A DNA stretch of 64,000 nucleotides from the NCBI GenBank assembly GCA_963966185.1, contig CAWZYM010000402.1, forward strand, positions 297,001-361,000, given 5' to 3'. How positions within the stretch are numbered: the first letter of the stretch is position 1; each line of letters begins with the position of its first letter. The position numbers were made by a program, and so were the translations under genes. The notes below the pieces were generated by a model, which ran no database searches, was not told the DNA's origin, and saw nothing but the letters and a program-made list of their open reading frames with translations. Of this stretch, positions 39,624 through 51,871 are shown piece after piece. This DNA is from Rhabditoides inermis (Eukaryota; Nematoda; Chromadorea; Rhabditida; Rhabditidae).

Positions 39624-42600
39624 ATGAAGCTGCTGGCTCTCCTCGGCCTTGTGGCCCTCGCGGCCGCGCTGCCCACCCATCTGCCCACCCTGCAGTACCG
39701 CTTCTCCGCCCAGACGGTGTCGTACCTGCCTGCCCAGCCCGGATCGGCGACCACCATCCGCGCTCTCGTCTCCGCCAAGATCGACAAGGAGCACGTGCTG
39801 CTGCAGCTTTCTGAGGTGCAGTTCGCGCACTCGCTCTCTCTGCCTGCCGGCCAGGTCGCCCCGATCGAGAGGCTCGACGAGCTCGAGCTGCCCGAGAACA
39901 CCCGCCAGGCTCTCCTCCTCCCAATCCGCTTCCACTACAAGCACGGAGTCGTCTCCTCCATCGAGTTCGCCCATGACGAGCCCGTCTGGACCGAGAACAT
40001 CAAGAAGGCCATCGTCAATATGTTCCACATGAACATGCACAAGATCGACAAGCAGCTTGACCAGGTTTTCGACTACTACCTCACCGAGGTCAGTTTCTTT
40101 CATTTTTAGAGCACTCATTAACTCTTGTTATTTTTTTTCAGAAGAACGTGGAAGGAGTGTGCAACACGACTTACACCGTGCTGCCGACCGAGGAGCAGTT
40201 CGAGATGGTGAAGGCGATCGACTACACCCAGTGCGAGACGAAGCCGACCCTGCGCGGTCTCCGCTTCTCCACCCCGCTGATCCGCGACCAGCAGCGCCTG
40301 CCCCTCATCGCCCGTCTCTCCGAGCAGAAGATGCTGATTGAGAAGGACGCCCGCCTGCCTCACCTCGTCGAGTCCAAGGCCGTCTACTCGACCGAGGAGA
40401 TGCGCACTGAGATCCTGATGACTCTCGAGAAGAAGACCACCCTCAACACCCACATCACCCTGCCCCGTGAGATGCGCAAGACCGACCTGGTCTACTCCGA
40501 CAAGCTGGAGATGCTGGAGGAGAAGCTGTACAAGAAGGGAGACATGACCTTCCTCCAGGAGTCGCCCGTCCAGTACGAGGACATTGTCCGCGTCGCCCTG
40601 TCTCTCCTTGAGGAGACCGAGGAGTCGCTCGTCCGCGTGATCCCCGTGCTTCGTCTGTGTACCATCGAGCAGCTGCAGTCTATCCACGAGCAGATCGAGA
40701 AGAAGACGATCCGCGACACGCTGTTCCACCGCGCCCTCGTGCTTGCTGGAACCCGCTACACTGTCGAGTACATGATCGAGGAGATGATGGCTGACCGCGT
40801 GGACAAGTGGGAGATGTACTCTCTCATCCAGCACATCGCCGAGACCCGCTACCCGTCCGAGATGCTTGTGCAGAAGATGTGGGAGCTGATCGAGTCTGTC
40901 TCCGAACACAAGGCTCTTCGCCAGGCCGCCCTCCTCTCCACCGGATCCCTCATGCGCGCTGTCTGCTTCGAGGAGCACTGCGAGAGGGAGATCAAGATGA
41001 AGTGGGTCAAGAAGATGGAGAAGGAGCTTGTCGCCTGTGACACCGACGCTGAGAAGGTTGTCATCGTGAAGATGCTTGCCAACGCCGGATTCGACATGGT
41101 CGTCTTCCCCCTGGAGAAGCTCATCCACTCCGACGAGTCTGTGCTTGTGAGGTCGGAGGCCGTTGAGGCTCTTCTCTCGCTCCGCTACACCGTTCCCCGC
41201 AAGCTCGTTTCTCTTCTGATGCCTCTCATCAAGGACCGCCGTCAGCTGCCCGAGATCCGCTCGATTGCCGTCCGCGTTCTCCTTTCGGTCGAGACCCTCG
41301 ACAACACCCACCTTATCCAGATCGTCGACCTGCTCAACTCTGAGAAGGACATGCACTTCTACACCTACACCCTCTCCCTGCTCAAGAACGAGAAGCGCTT
41401 CGAGTATGTGCGCGGACTTCTCCGCCCCCGCAAGACCTTCACCACCCGTTATGCTCGCGTCTTCAACAAGGAGATCTCCCTTGGAGCCATCTTCCAGCAC
41501 CTGACCACCAAGACTGGATTCCTGCCCAAGGAGATAATGCTGACCCTCGAGAACGTGTTCGGAACCCGCATGCACGAGAAGCTCTTCGAGGTGCGCATGC
41601 GCCAGGAGAACCTCGAGCAGCTCGTCTACACCCTCATCAAGACCCTTCCCGTGCAGACCGCCGAGAAGCTGCGTTCGCTCGCCTCCGAGATGGGAGTTGT
41701 TCCCCGCCGCGCCTACAATCTGCGTTCTTCCGTCTACCTCTTCCTCACCTACAAGGGAATGAACTACGCCGTTCTTCCTCTGGAGGAGATCACCTCTTTC
41801 TTCCGCACTCTTCCCCGCGTCTCCGAGCTGAAGAAGACCATGTCTTTCTTCTGGGCTACCTTTGTCCACGACCACATGTACCGTGTGCCGACCATCCTCG
41901 GACTTCCCCTTGTCTACACCGAGAAGACCCCTCTGGTCGCTGGAATTAAGGGATCGTTCTTCTATAAGAACAACAAGCTTGCTGTCGAGTTTGACGGAGA
42001 GAAGATGTTCTCGGCTATGCTGATCCGTTCCCTTCGTGTTGAGTACCCGTTTGTCGTTTCCGGACACAGGATGGTCAAGAACATTCGCATACGTCTCCCT
42101 ATCCGCTACACTGTTGCTGTTGACGGACACAACGAGATTCGCGTCAAGCTCTTCACCGAGAAGCTTGACAAGAAGCCCGTGTTCCTCGTTGAGATGCGCC
42201 CGTACAACTACATCCGCTCCATCCCTGAGATGATCTCCGAGAAGCTTGTTGAGGAGCAGAAGACCATCATCCGCAACGTCTTCAACTTCAACCGCGTCTA
42301 CGGAAACGAGCTCAAGATGAAGGTCCGCGGACACGACAATGTGATGGAGATCCTTTTGGAGAAGACCGCTGAGGTTCCCGAGTACTACCAGATCCAGATG
42401 GTGCGTGAGCAGAAGGAGGAGAAGATGCTGTCGATCAAGATGGACAAGAAGCTCATCCAGATTGGAGAGTGGAACAAGACCCCGCTCGTCTCCCGCTTCC
42501 TCGTCACCTTCAAGGCTGAGGAAAAGAAGATGATCGAGATCACCTTTGACTATCTGTTCAACTCGCTCGTGCAGCACTTCGAGATCCTCGTCCGCCACGG

Positions 42601-43972
42601 GGACCGCCAGATCATCAAGGCTCACCTCACCCAGACCCTCCGCAACAATCTCCTTCTCAACAACGGCAAGTTCGAGCTGCTGCGCTCGATGATCAAGATC
42701 GAGTCTGTGCTCGGACGCCAAGAGATCAAGTCTCTTGTCAACTACGACATCGAGTCCAAGTACGAGCTGCTGTTTGCCCGCCTCATGAACTACATCAACA
42801 CCTACTCCATGATCGAGATGCTGCCGATGAAGAACGCTGAGAACAAGGTGCTCTTCCACATCAAGTACTCGAACGAGCGCGTCGCTGCCAAGCTGGAGAC
42901 TCCTGAGAGGAAGATGATCCTCTTCGAGCAGGCTGCCCTTCCCGAGATGGACTCGTGCCTCCTCAAGGACTCCCGCGTGTCCACCTTCGATGACGTCATC
43001 TTCCGCACTCCCCTCAGCAAGTGCTATCAGGTGCTCGCCAAGGACTGTTCCGACAAGCCCCGCTTCGCTGTGCTCGTCAAGAAGACTCTCGGAGACTACA
43101 AGATGGTGAAGATCATTGACACCGAGAAGGAGATCGAGGTTGAGAAGAAGAACGGAGAGTTTGTCGTCTACGTCGACGGAGAGAAGATCGGCATGCGCTC
43201 GTATGAGAACTACGGAATCTTCGAGGAGGAGAACAAGATTGTCATCTCTTCCGCTCTTGTGACTGTCGAGTTCTGCGGAAAGACTGTGAAGACTCTTCTT
43301 GGATGGGAGATGCAGGGACAGCTGTGCGGTCTGTGCGGACACTACGACGGAGACATGACCAACGAGTTCATCCGCGCCGACAACACTGAGACCGACGACC
43401 TCGAGGAGTTCCACCGCAGCTTTATCGTCGAGAAGAAGGAGTGCCGTGACGAGAAGATGGAGAAGATCTACCAGCTGGAGAAGGAGGAGTACGAGCTCGA
43501 GGAGGAGGAGGAGATGATTCGTGAGGAGGAGACTTTTTTTGAGGAGGAGGACACCGAGGAGGAGTACGAGTTCGTGAAGAAGGAGAAGAAGATCATCCGC
43601 GACTCCGAGGAGAACGACTATGACGAGACCAGTGAGTGGTTGTCTTAGGTCTCATCATTAATCATGCTTCTTAGCCCCTATGGAGAAGACTCTTGTGCGC
43701 GAGATGAAGGACGAGGTTTGCTTCTCTCTCCAGCCTGTGCCGGTCTGCGAGAAAAACACCGTGATCGATGAGGAGAAGACCATCAAGGTGAGACTGTTCA
43801 CAACCATTCGTGTGACAGTGATGTTCAGGTCCGTTTCTTCTGCATGGAGCGTTCTTCCGTCGAGGCTCACCGTCTCATCCGCGAGGCTCGCCGTGAGGTC
43901 CTCGACCTGTCTGACCGCACCGAGTCTCTCATCAAGACCATTCGCGTGCCCAACACCTGCGTCGCCTTCTAA
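39624..43972 (+). CDS. vit: Vitellogenin (yolk lipoprotein precursor)
   Basis: Large lipid-transfer yolk protein, made in the intestine of nematodes and taken up by oocytes (family knowledge). Exons 39624-40088, 40142-43631, 43675-43787, 43829-43972 (TAA) give 1403 residues. Signal peptide MKLLALLGLVALAAA. Lipovitellin N-domain from ~20 to ~600 (NIKKAIVNMFHMNM, CNTTYTV), then the open beta-sheet region. VWD-type domain about 1092-1250 with GQLCGLCGHYDGDMTNEF. A Glu-rich tail (about 1265-1318) follows, then the nematode-type C-terminal Cys segment (EVCFSLQPVPVCEKN, RFFCMERSS, VPNTCVAF). Shorter than the ~1600 residues of C. elegans vitellogenins. Strong optimal-codon bias and only three tiny introns fit very high expression. 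Confidence 0.95.
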
Positions 43973-44690
43973 ATCACATGAATAAGTTTCTATCCAGCTA
44001 TAAAGAGTTTTCATTTTTCTTTTTCGCATTGTTTTGATATATGAGCAAAACCTAAATGAAATGAATCAAAGCCAAACTCGACGCAGCTTTTTAACATACG
44101 ACACATCGAAACCGGTTATTTGGCCTTTTGGTGGTGAGCAGGAGAATCGGCTCATTGCTGGAGTGAAGCATCCCTGTCAAGAAAGAACACGAACCAATTT
44201 TGGTTGACTCATGTATTCGATGCGACAATCGGAAGGGGAATCCAGTGAAAAGCTACGATTTCAAGAAGACGAATTCGACGGGTCTGATAGTTTCTTGGAA
44301 AGGAGGTGCAATGTGCGTAGTTGGATAATGGCTTGTTGATCAAAGTGAAGAAAGTTCATGGTGATAGAGAGTATGCAGAAGTGGATACCGCTCCAAACGT
44401 TGAGTAGACACCACTCATCAGTCTGATTGGCTGATTTTTTTAGGTTGGAACGTCTACGCACGCAATTGCGTCCACCCAATCATGCAAAAACAGTCAACAC
44501 CCGTGCTTCCAATTACGCAACTGGTGTATCTTATCGATGCTACTTTCCCCCACCCAGGCTCAACCGAACACAACACGCGCTTATCACCAGCGCGGCTGTT
44601 TTCCTTTTATGAGCGTCATTGTCGCGGACCGCGCGGCAGAAAAGTGTCGCTTCGTGATTCGTTCCAGCCTTGTACACGTCGTCGTTGCAG
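43973..44690. other. Intergenic between vitellogenin and the oxygenase-like gene
   Basis: No gene or RNA recognised. Ends with an acceptor-like GTTGCAG directly before the next start codon. Confidence 0.5.
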
Positions 44691-47600
44691 ATGATGTCGC
44701 AGACGAGCCGCCTGGTGCTGGTCGCCGGCATCGTCTGCGCGTTCTTCGCGAATCGCTGGTGGCGGACGCCCGACATTCCGCCGCACCTTCTCGCACACGA
44801 CGCCAAGTTCATTCCCGGTATGCAGCTACATGTTTGTCTGTGTGTCCAAGTATGCATATCGTTCATGTGTTTGAGCAATTTGTCGAGCTGGTGATCACAA
44901 CCGCTTTAGGTCTGATCGAGAAGGAACACGCCTCTGAACTTTTGGAGCTCATCAAGCAAATGGCTGACTTTCCCAGCAACGCCAACGATCTTGAGGTGAG
45001 GTCATTTTGGTGCTTGATATGGTACAGGGTCGCCTGGTACACGCCACTTGGCGAGATTGCGGCTTTCTTGGCGACTTTCGGAAACCTGAGCTGTTCTAGG
45101 CGCTTCATGGTCCTAACATGTTGCGCAAAACGGAATCTAGTTTTCTCTTCGTCATCTATTAAAATGTTTTTTGACTGTATAAATATCATTCGAGTTCGCA
45201 GTTTGTGATACCGTAGTCGGGTAGCACTTTGGTGTTTTCTATTTTCGCCGCTTGATCTCGTTCGTGAAGAAATTGAACTGTCCGGTGGTATTTCGCAAAG
45301 TTTTTGTAACTCAATTTTAGAAGTGGTTCGATATCGTTATTACAAAAACATTTCCAGTTTGATCACGACCATGCCTCTCGATTCCTCTTTTTTTGAGCCC
45401 ATTTGAACAATGGAGCGTCTAGAAACAGCCTTGTTCCAAAAGTGGCCAAAACAGCCGCAATGGCCGCACCAACATACAGAGGTGTGGAATGTATCTCGAG
45501 TGGCGCCAACTTTGAATGTTAGTCACGTTGGCTATGTAGTTTACACGTTATCACGTCAAATTCGTAGTTTACACGTTATCTCTCATCACCGCGTGGCGCA
45601 ACAAAGGCCTTTGCTCCATGGCACGCCTTTGTAGCGCCCGTGAGCCGTGATCAGAGATAACATGTAAACTACATACGCGATCTGACGTGTAGACCATAGA
45701 CCAAGAACAATGATGCTACAGCGCCTCGAAGTTAGTTTATCAGCAGATTCAAGTTATACAACCGTCAACCTAGCCAATGAGGGGACTAATGTAAGGCTCT
45801 CAAGTTCATCGATATATGGATCAGGTGACGTCCACGACCTTGTGGACGTCTTTTCGGATCCAAAAACATTTGCATTTTCCAGTTCTACAAGACGGTGCAC
45901 GAGCACATGGGCGAGGCACAAAGGATCGGCAGCGACGGCACCTGCAAGGACACCTTCCTCGTGCCTAACGTGTCAGTTCTTAATTAATATAATTTTATTC
46001 CACCACAAGGATGCTCGAAATGCCTGTGAGCAATGACAATGAAAGAGTAGAGTAATGTTATAGGTCTCTCTATCTATTTCTTTTTCTCTTTTCTCACGGC
46101 GTTGATAATCTTTCTCATTTACGCACACATAACAAAATGCACAAAGTCATGTTCCAGTAACAAGACGCTGTGCGTGTTTCCGGGTCGGATCGACGTGGCG
46201 CGCCACTTCTTCAAGCACGGCGGACTCGAGGGAGTCAAGGAGCGCTTCGAGGTGGCTGGAACGTTTCTTCCTTATATCGTTTATATTGATATCGGATGTC
46301 CTCTCTGTATTGATGTATTTACGTTCAGTCAGTATCACTCGGTTATGAGATCTTAACTTCATTTTTGCCAAAGCATACATACATACATAATTGTTCGGCA
46401 ATTGTGACAATTCTCTTTATCCAAATACGTATCATGTAGCAACTTTTATCATTATCACCTGTTATCAGGTGTCCGCGTCGCGCCTCCAGTCGTTCGGTCG
46501 GTACATTTTCGACCCGGAACAGTATCCGCTCGTGAAAAAGCTGTTCGACGCTGAAGTGTTCCAAGATGTAAGACTATTATGAGTTTTTATTTGAGTTATC
46601 AAGTGTTATTAGGTGAAAGAAAGGGTAAGATGATGCAGGTTCACTAAAGGGCTATTTACATGTTCTTGTTGTTAATCAGGAACGTTTTCTACAGGGCGCT
46701 CACTCGATCTGCCCCGACCACAAGCAGGTGCTCGACCCGTTCCAGTTCAACTTCATCATACAGGTGAAACTACGCTGTACTCAGTATCAGAATATTCATC
46801 TCAATTCGCGAATAATTCGAAAATCGGTAATTTCGTGGATGCAAACGTGCTATTAGTGATGCATGTTATTTCTACTCTACATAACCTGAAGTTACATTCA
46901 GGTTCCTGGTCAATCAGTGGCGCTCCACCTGGACGCGTCGTACTTCACGTGGGCCACTCGCTTCCAGTACCCGCAGTGGCTGCTCACAGTCATGACGTTC
47001 TCAGGACTGTGGCAGAACGACTTTGTTGACCAGATACAGGTAGTTCTATGCGTTTTGCATCTTTTTTTGAGTTCATTTTGTATGTTTCAGTGAGAGATAT
47101 GACGCACAACTCCCTCCTGTTTCTGATAAAAATTACCTACCGTAGCGCAGCGCCGTTCCCTAGGAACCTTTGCAAAACAGTGAATAGAATTGCTGATAGC
47201 AATGACTTGCCTGAAATGTGAACACGACATTTTGTTCGCATGTTACCAATGGGTTTAAAAATATGCTTCATCTTGCGTGCTTACATCCATAAGACGTGTT
47301 ACGGTGACGAATAATTGTACTCACTCACTATTTCATGAAAACAGTTCAGTCACAGTGGGATTGCATTCGTGCATTCGTCTCTCAGGTCGTGGGCTACCTA
47401 CACGAGTGGAATTCGACGGAGCGAGGTGGTCAGTTCACATACTGGACAGCCAACGAGCTGCAGCCACGCACCGAGAACCCCGAGCCGCGAGCCGGCAGCA
47501 TCGTCGACGGGTCAAAGGTGATTCGAGATTTTAGAACGATAATCATGTAATTTACGGTAGGGTTACGGTGAACCATCAACACGAGTTTCGGTAGTCCCGT

Positions 47601-49098
47601 AGTACGTGGCAATGGTAGTGCATATCTATAAACCATGATTATCAATCACACACAGACCGTGCACGCGTCTACCATCTACATGCCGTCGCGTCGTCCGCCG
47701 ATGCTTCCGAAAAGCGCCGACAATCGACTCGCGTTCAAGGGCAACGACGAGTGGGAGGTAAAGTCCTGTCCACGCTGTGGAACACATTTCATGAGATCCT
47801 CATCAAGTCTATTTGAAAGAGCATCGATGACTGTTCGCTTAGGTACTTTAACCTGTAATATCCGCTAGTGGTAGAAACTGGTATGTAACAACCGCGTCCG
47901 TTTCAGGTGACGAGCAACGGCGAGGTGGTGGATCGGTGAGTTTTCATTTACACAGTGGAGACAGCCACGTGCTAGCTTGCAACGAGAGAGAGAGAGGGAG
48001 AGAGAGAGAGGGAGAGAGAGAGAGAGAGAGATTGTCATCGCCTGGGAACCCGCGCTGCAAAGTGATATGCCGCCGCGCGTGCGTCACTCCACTCCCACTG
48101 GACTTTGCTCTGCCACACTGTTTTTCGAAGATCATATGGATTAGATCAGCACTGTAAATATTGTGGAAGCGGGCCTCTAAGTAAAGTGCATTAGGAATCT
48201 TTGATATACTCGGTCCCCTTATTTCTGAAAGCATGCACTTCGCCCATTTCCGATCGGCTGTAATAATAGGGATACTGTAGACTTCCTGTCGTCGCGTGAC
48301 CCCTCTCTGCAGATTATATTTTGCCGGGCCCTCGTCTCTGCTGAATGCGACGGCTCGCCGAATAGCAAAACACAAAGCAAAACAAAAATCGGTCTGACTG
48401 TCTGGTCACATGCATTGTATGCAAATAGCGGGGGGCAGCCGCTTGACCAGATGTCTTGTGAGTCACGGCCGTTTTGAGAACGGCGCCGCGTTTATTGAAA
48501 GCCACATGGTATCGCGTTTCGAAGGTAACACAATGAACAAACACATTCTCATAGATGTTTGCCATCGAGTGTGGCAGACTCGGTTCGAGTTCGTCGAGCG
48601 TCCGCGGCTTAGCAACCGATTAGACGGTTCCGATCATTAGACCCCGACTATCCCCGACCGCGTGCGTCTCTCTCTCTTTTTTCTCCTGCGCACGCTGCTG
48701 AGCGCTTGCGCACACTCTTGCCAGCGTTTTCAATTAATCTGTGGGCGCGCGCGATCCGGCGATCCGCTTTCTCTCCCAAGCCTTGCAAACCCAACCCACG
48801 TGACAATCGGAATGTGAACCGTTCCGGTTACTCTCATATCATGTTTAGTGGGTGAGAGACAAACAAACCGATGCGCTGCGGCGGCGCGCACAAAAAAACG
48901 CTCTTGATGATGCGCGTGTGCGCAAGCGGCGGCTCTATCGCACACTCAAGTGATCCCTATCACGCGCGTATCACTAGCAGATCATCGTTCAGGGCTCAGG
49001 ACGGGTATGAACGGGGCGCGATCGATCAGCGCGTGGATGTTCCAGATCCTCCTAAAGGGAGGGCGCGGGAGATGCGTGTTACACCGCGCGCTAGCCGC

Positions 49099-49144
<46 letters not shown>

Positions 49145-50248
49145 GTTTCTCTTTCCCCTCTCTTTCTTCCCCGGCTGTCTGCAACTGCTCTATGCAAATG
49201 CCATTGCACAACCAACACCGCCGCCACCATCGCTTCTCTGTGCGCTATCTCTCTCTCTCTCTCTCTCTCCATCCTCTGTCAACGCACCACAAGCAGACAT
49301 CATTTCTCATAATATATATCCACCCGAATTGATATGTGAAATGTGCGGGTGGTCTCACGTTTCCATGTAACAAGGTGCGGGTGGATTGAGTGATAGAGAA
49401 GGAGGGAAAGAAAGAAAGAGAGAGTGTGAGAGAGAGAAGCGAGATAGAGAGAGAGAGTCTACATGAGGTGTCTCGTTTTTCTTCTTCTCCCGCGTTCAGG
49501 CTGATCGGGAAGCGGCAGCAGGTGCGAGGGAGAGAAGGAGAATGAAGGAAGAGAAGGAAGAGAAGAAGGAGGGCAATGAATCTTTCATCGCTCTCCAATT
49601 ATCCCACACACACACACACACACAGCTACACATACGCGCTCATTGCCGCTCACATTCACACTCACGAACCCGTTAACGAGCGCCCTATGCCCTATCCACC
49701 ACAAATGAGACACAATGAAGTTGCGGTCAGTCTCTTCAATACACTTGCGAAAACACTTCAGAGTTGCCTTGAAGAGTCGTCCTTTGCCTCAACACTGACC
49801 ACATGACGTGACGCTCGATTTGAATCTGCAGATATAAGACGGACGATCTGCGCATCTCGATCGTCTACCGCGCGCGCTGCTTCGAGAGCGAGGAGAGACG
49901 GCATGAGTTCCGCGACTTCATGCAACGGGGAGAGGCGGTCGTGCCCATCGAGAACATCCTCAACGACCTCAAGGTGGGAGAGAGAGAGAGGGGGGGGGGA
50001 GAGAGAGCATATTAGACGGACCTCGTTGCCCGGCGCGGCTACAGCAAGCTGCACCTCGACACCATGCTGCACATGGACCTGGCGATGACACTACTCAACG
50101 AATACGTCAAGGTGACGTCGCGAGGGGCTACTTGATCACTGTCCCCTTTCAGTACCCTCTCCCGGCCAAGGCGATCATCCCGTACAACTACTGTCTGCTG
50201 TCGCGTCTCTTCCCCTGGACGGAGCCGGTGATCAACCGTCTCTGCTGA
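44691..50248 (+). CDS. Membrane-anchored protein, putative 2OG/Fe(II)-type oxygenase
   Basis: Exons 44691-44817, 44910-44995, 45883-45971, 46158-46251, 46469-46567, 46695-46763, 46902-47039, 47386-47517, 47656-47757, 47907-47935, 49832-49973, 50016-50111, 50153-50248 (TGA); phases agree, 432 residues. An N-terminal hydrophobic segment (LVLVAGIVCAFFA) before RWWR suggests a type II membrane or secretory protein. Conserved-looking core: LCVFPGRIDVARHFFKHGG, HLDASYFTWATRFQYPQWL, GGQFTYWTANELQPR, PRAGSIVDGSKTVHASTIY, DLRISIVYRAR. I infer an HxD (H197/D199), distal His (H281) and Arg (R329 or R335) arrangement, as in 2-oxoglutarate-dependent double-stranded beta-helix oxygenases. I do not recognise a named family or substrate. 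The acceptor-like CAG abuts the ATG. AATAAA at about 50379. Confidence 0.7.
45564..45672. repeat. Imperfect hairpin element
   Basis: Left arm GTAGTTTACACGTTATCTCT...CAACAAAGGC (45564-45609) pairs with right arm GCCTTTGTAGCGCCCGTGAG...AACATGTAAACTAC (45624-45672). The outer GTAGTTTACACGTTATC is also directly repeated at 45537. It lies in an intron of the oxygenase-like gene. Confidence 0.75.
45998..46062 (+). repeat. Dispersed repeat shared with ~35.07 kb
   Basis: GGATGCTCGAAATGCCTGTGAGCAATGACAATGAA...AGTAGAGTA resembles about 35078-35145 (GGATGCTTCACACGTGAAATGCC...AGTAGAGTA). Both copies are intronic. Confidence 0.55.
47936..49831. other. 1.9-kb intron rich in simple repeats
   Basis: Holds (GA)n at about 47983-48030, (CT)n at about 49103-49145 and 49250-49270, (CA)n at about 49602-49622, and a degenerate GCGGTCAGTCTCTTC element at 49723-49801. 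No exon recognised. Confidence 0.6.
49723..49801. repeat. GCGGTCAGTCTCTTC element, degenerate copy 4
   Basis: Starts GCGGTCAGTCTCTTCAATAC and ends ...CAACACTGACCAC. It shares the GAAGTTGCGG(T/C)CAGTCTCTTC lead-in with the copy at 25.4 kb. Confidence 0.6.
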
Positions 50249-51871
50249 CTGACTGACCACCCCCCACCATATCAAATGTCAATCTTCGCCCCCCCCCCCC
50301 CCCCTTGCATACTGAGTAGCTCCTCGCGTGTTTTTATGTGTGTTGTGTGCACTACACTGCACTTGTTCAACACCCTGCAATAAACGCGTTGCTTATTCAT
50401 GCGGGGCGTGAATGGAATGCAACTCCTTGTCTTTCTCTCTCTCTCTTCTCTTTCTCTCCTTTCTCTTCTTCTTCTTTCTTGTCTATCTTGTCTCAGTCTC
50501 CCAGCGGTGTCGAGTTTCCACAGGTGTCGGTGATTGGGGCGGGCAGCGGCTGGGGGCTACTGTAGACCGGTTCTCCTATCGGGGGGTGTACGAGTACGGT
50601 AGAGCTGTGGTCCGCGGTCGCCAGAGCCGCTGCCGAGGATGAAGAGAGTAATAATCGGCGCCGGGTGTGCGCATCGTTTCGCAATTGGCAGTGCTCTCCT
50701 CTCTCGCGCGTCTGCACCTCCGCCGCCTGCGCACTCCCTCGCCGTCTGAACAAACCCGCTCTGCCTCTCTCACCGCGCTCCGCCCTCGCCACGCTGCCTC
50801 GCAGCTTGATCGATTTTTTGCAAAGTCGGCTTTTTCTGCTTTTTCTAGCGTGGATCGATGCTTTCTTGCGCTCTCGCTGTCTGCGCGCGCTCCCTCGCCG
50901 GTGAGTGTCGCTCGCCTCCACCGCCTGCTCACTGCCTCACTGCTCTGCTCGCCTGGGGGAGGAGACGGCGCTGTCTCGCCCCGCCTCGCCTCCCTCGTCC
51001 CTCCCCAGCTACGCGCTCCCTCACCACTGCCGCCTCATTCATTGAGTTATGAGAGAGAGGGAGAGATAGAGGGAGCGATCCGTAGCAGATCACTCGCACC
51101 CTCGCCGCCTTGCAGCTCGCTGTGCCGTCACTTTGCAGCCGCGACGGCGGCGGCGACGGTCGTTTGTGTCGTTGCTCCCCATCTCTCTCTCCGCCTTGAG
51201 TATTCGGTGGTGAATGGGCGCGACGTGGTGATGTGGTGTGTTGGTGGCTCCTCCCCCATCTCTCTCCCTCTGCCCCACGGCACATGGCTGGGGCGGCGTT
51301 TCGGCTGTGGCCTCGGCCGCACTCGGCACATCTTCCTCGTGAGCTTCTTTCGACATGCTCACGTTGTGCGTATGTGTGTGTGTGTCTCTCTCTTTCTGTG
51401 TCCGCAAAGTGCATCGGCCTTCTCCGCCTCTGTCCGCGTCTGTCCGTCACGGGGGCGGGGCTACAGTGTGCCGCCACCGCAGCCACCGCCGCCGCGCGCG
51501 TTGTCAGTGTGTCCGCCGCAGTCGGTCGCGGGACACCGAACGGTGCGGCGGCGGCAGCGGCAGCGGCAGCGGCGGCAACGATTCCCCTTTGCTCACTTCT
51601 TTCTTTCTGTTTTTACGGCAGCGCCTTTCTCTCTCCGTCGTTGCCGACCATCCATCTGTCTCCGACTCGGGGCTGTGCTTGATTAGTCTGTGTGTGTGTC
51701 GTTGTTGAGTATTACCGGGTAGCAGCCGAGCACCGCCCCCTCTATCGTCTCTTTTACCCCCCGCGACGAGCTCCTCTATCCCCGTGTCTATTTTCGTCGT
51801 CGTGCTCACTCGCTCCTGGTTTGCATATCGTCGCCGCCGACTGCCTATATTCCCTATCTATTCTCACTTCT
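50249..51871. other. Intergenic, GC-rich upstream region of the SLC6 gene
   Basis: Contains a C homopolymer at about 50290-50304 and (GCGGCA)n at about 51541-51575. Long open frames here are low-complexity and overlap on both strands, so no gene is called. Likely promoter/5' leader of the next gene. Confidence 0.5.

Noticed and set aside
40118..43414. 1098-codon open frame on the minus strand opposite vitellogenin
   Set aside because: The strong codon bias of vitellogenin keeps the antisense frame free of stops. The product is a low-complexity Leu/Val/Asp/Glu-rich string with no domain, and it lies exactly inside the sense exon.
50667..51686. 339-codon open frame upstream of the SLC6 gene
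   Set aside because: GC-rich, Ser/Arg/Pro-rich low complexity, overlapped by open frames on both strands, and without splice logic or family resemblance. Treated as noncoding leader/promoter.
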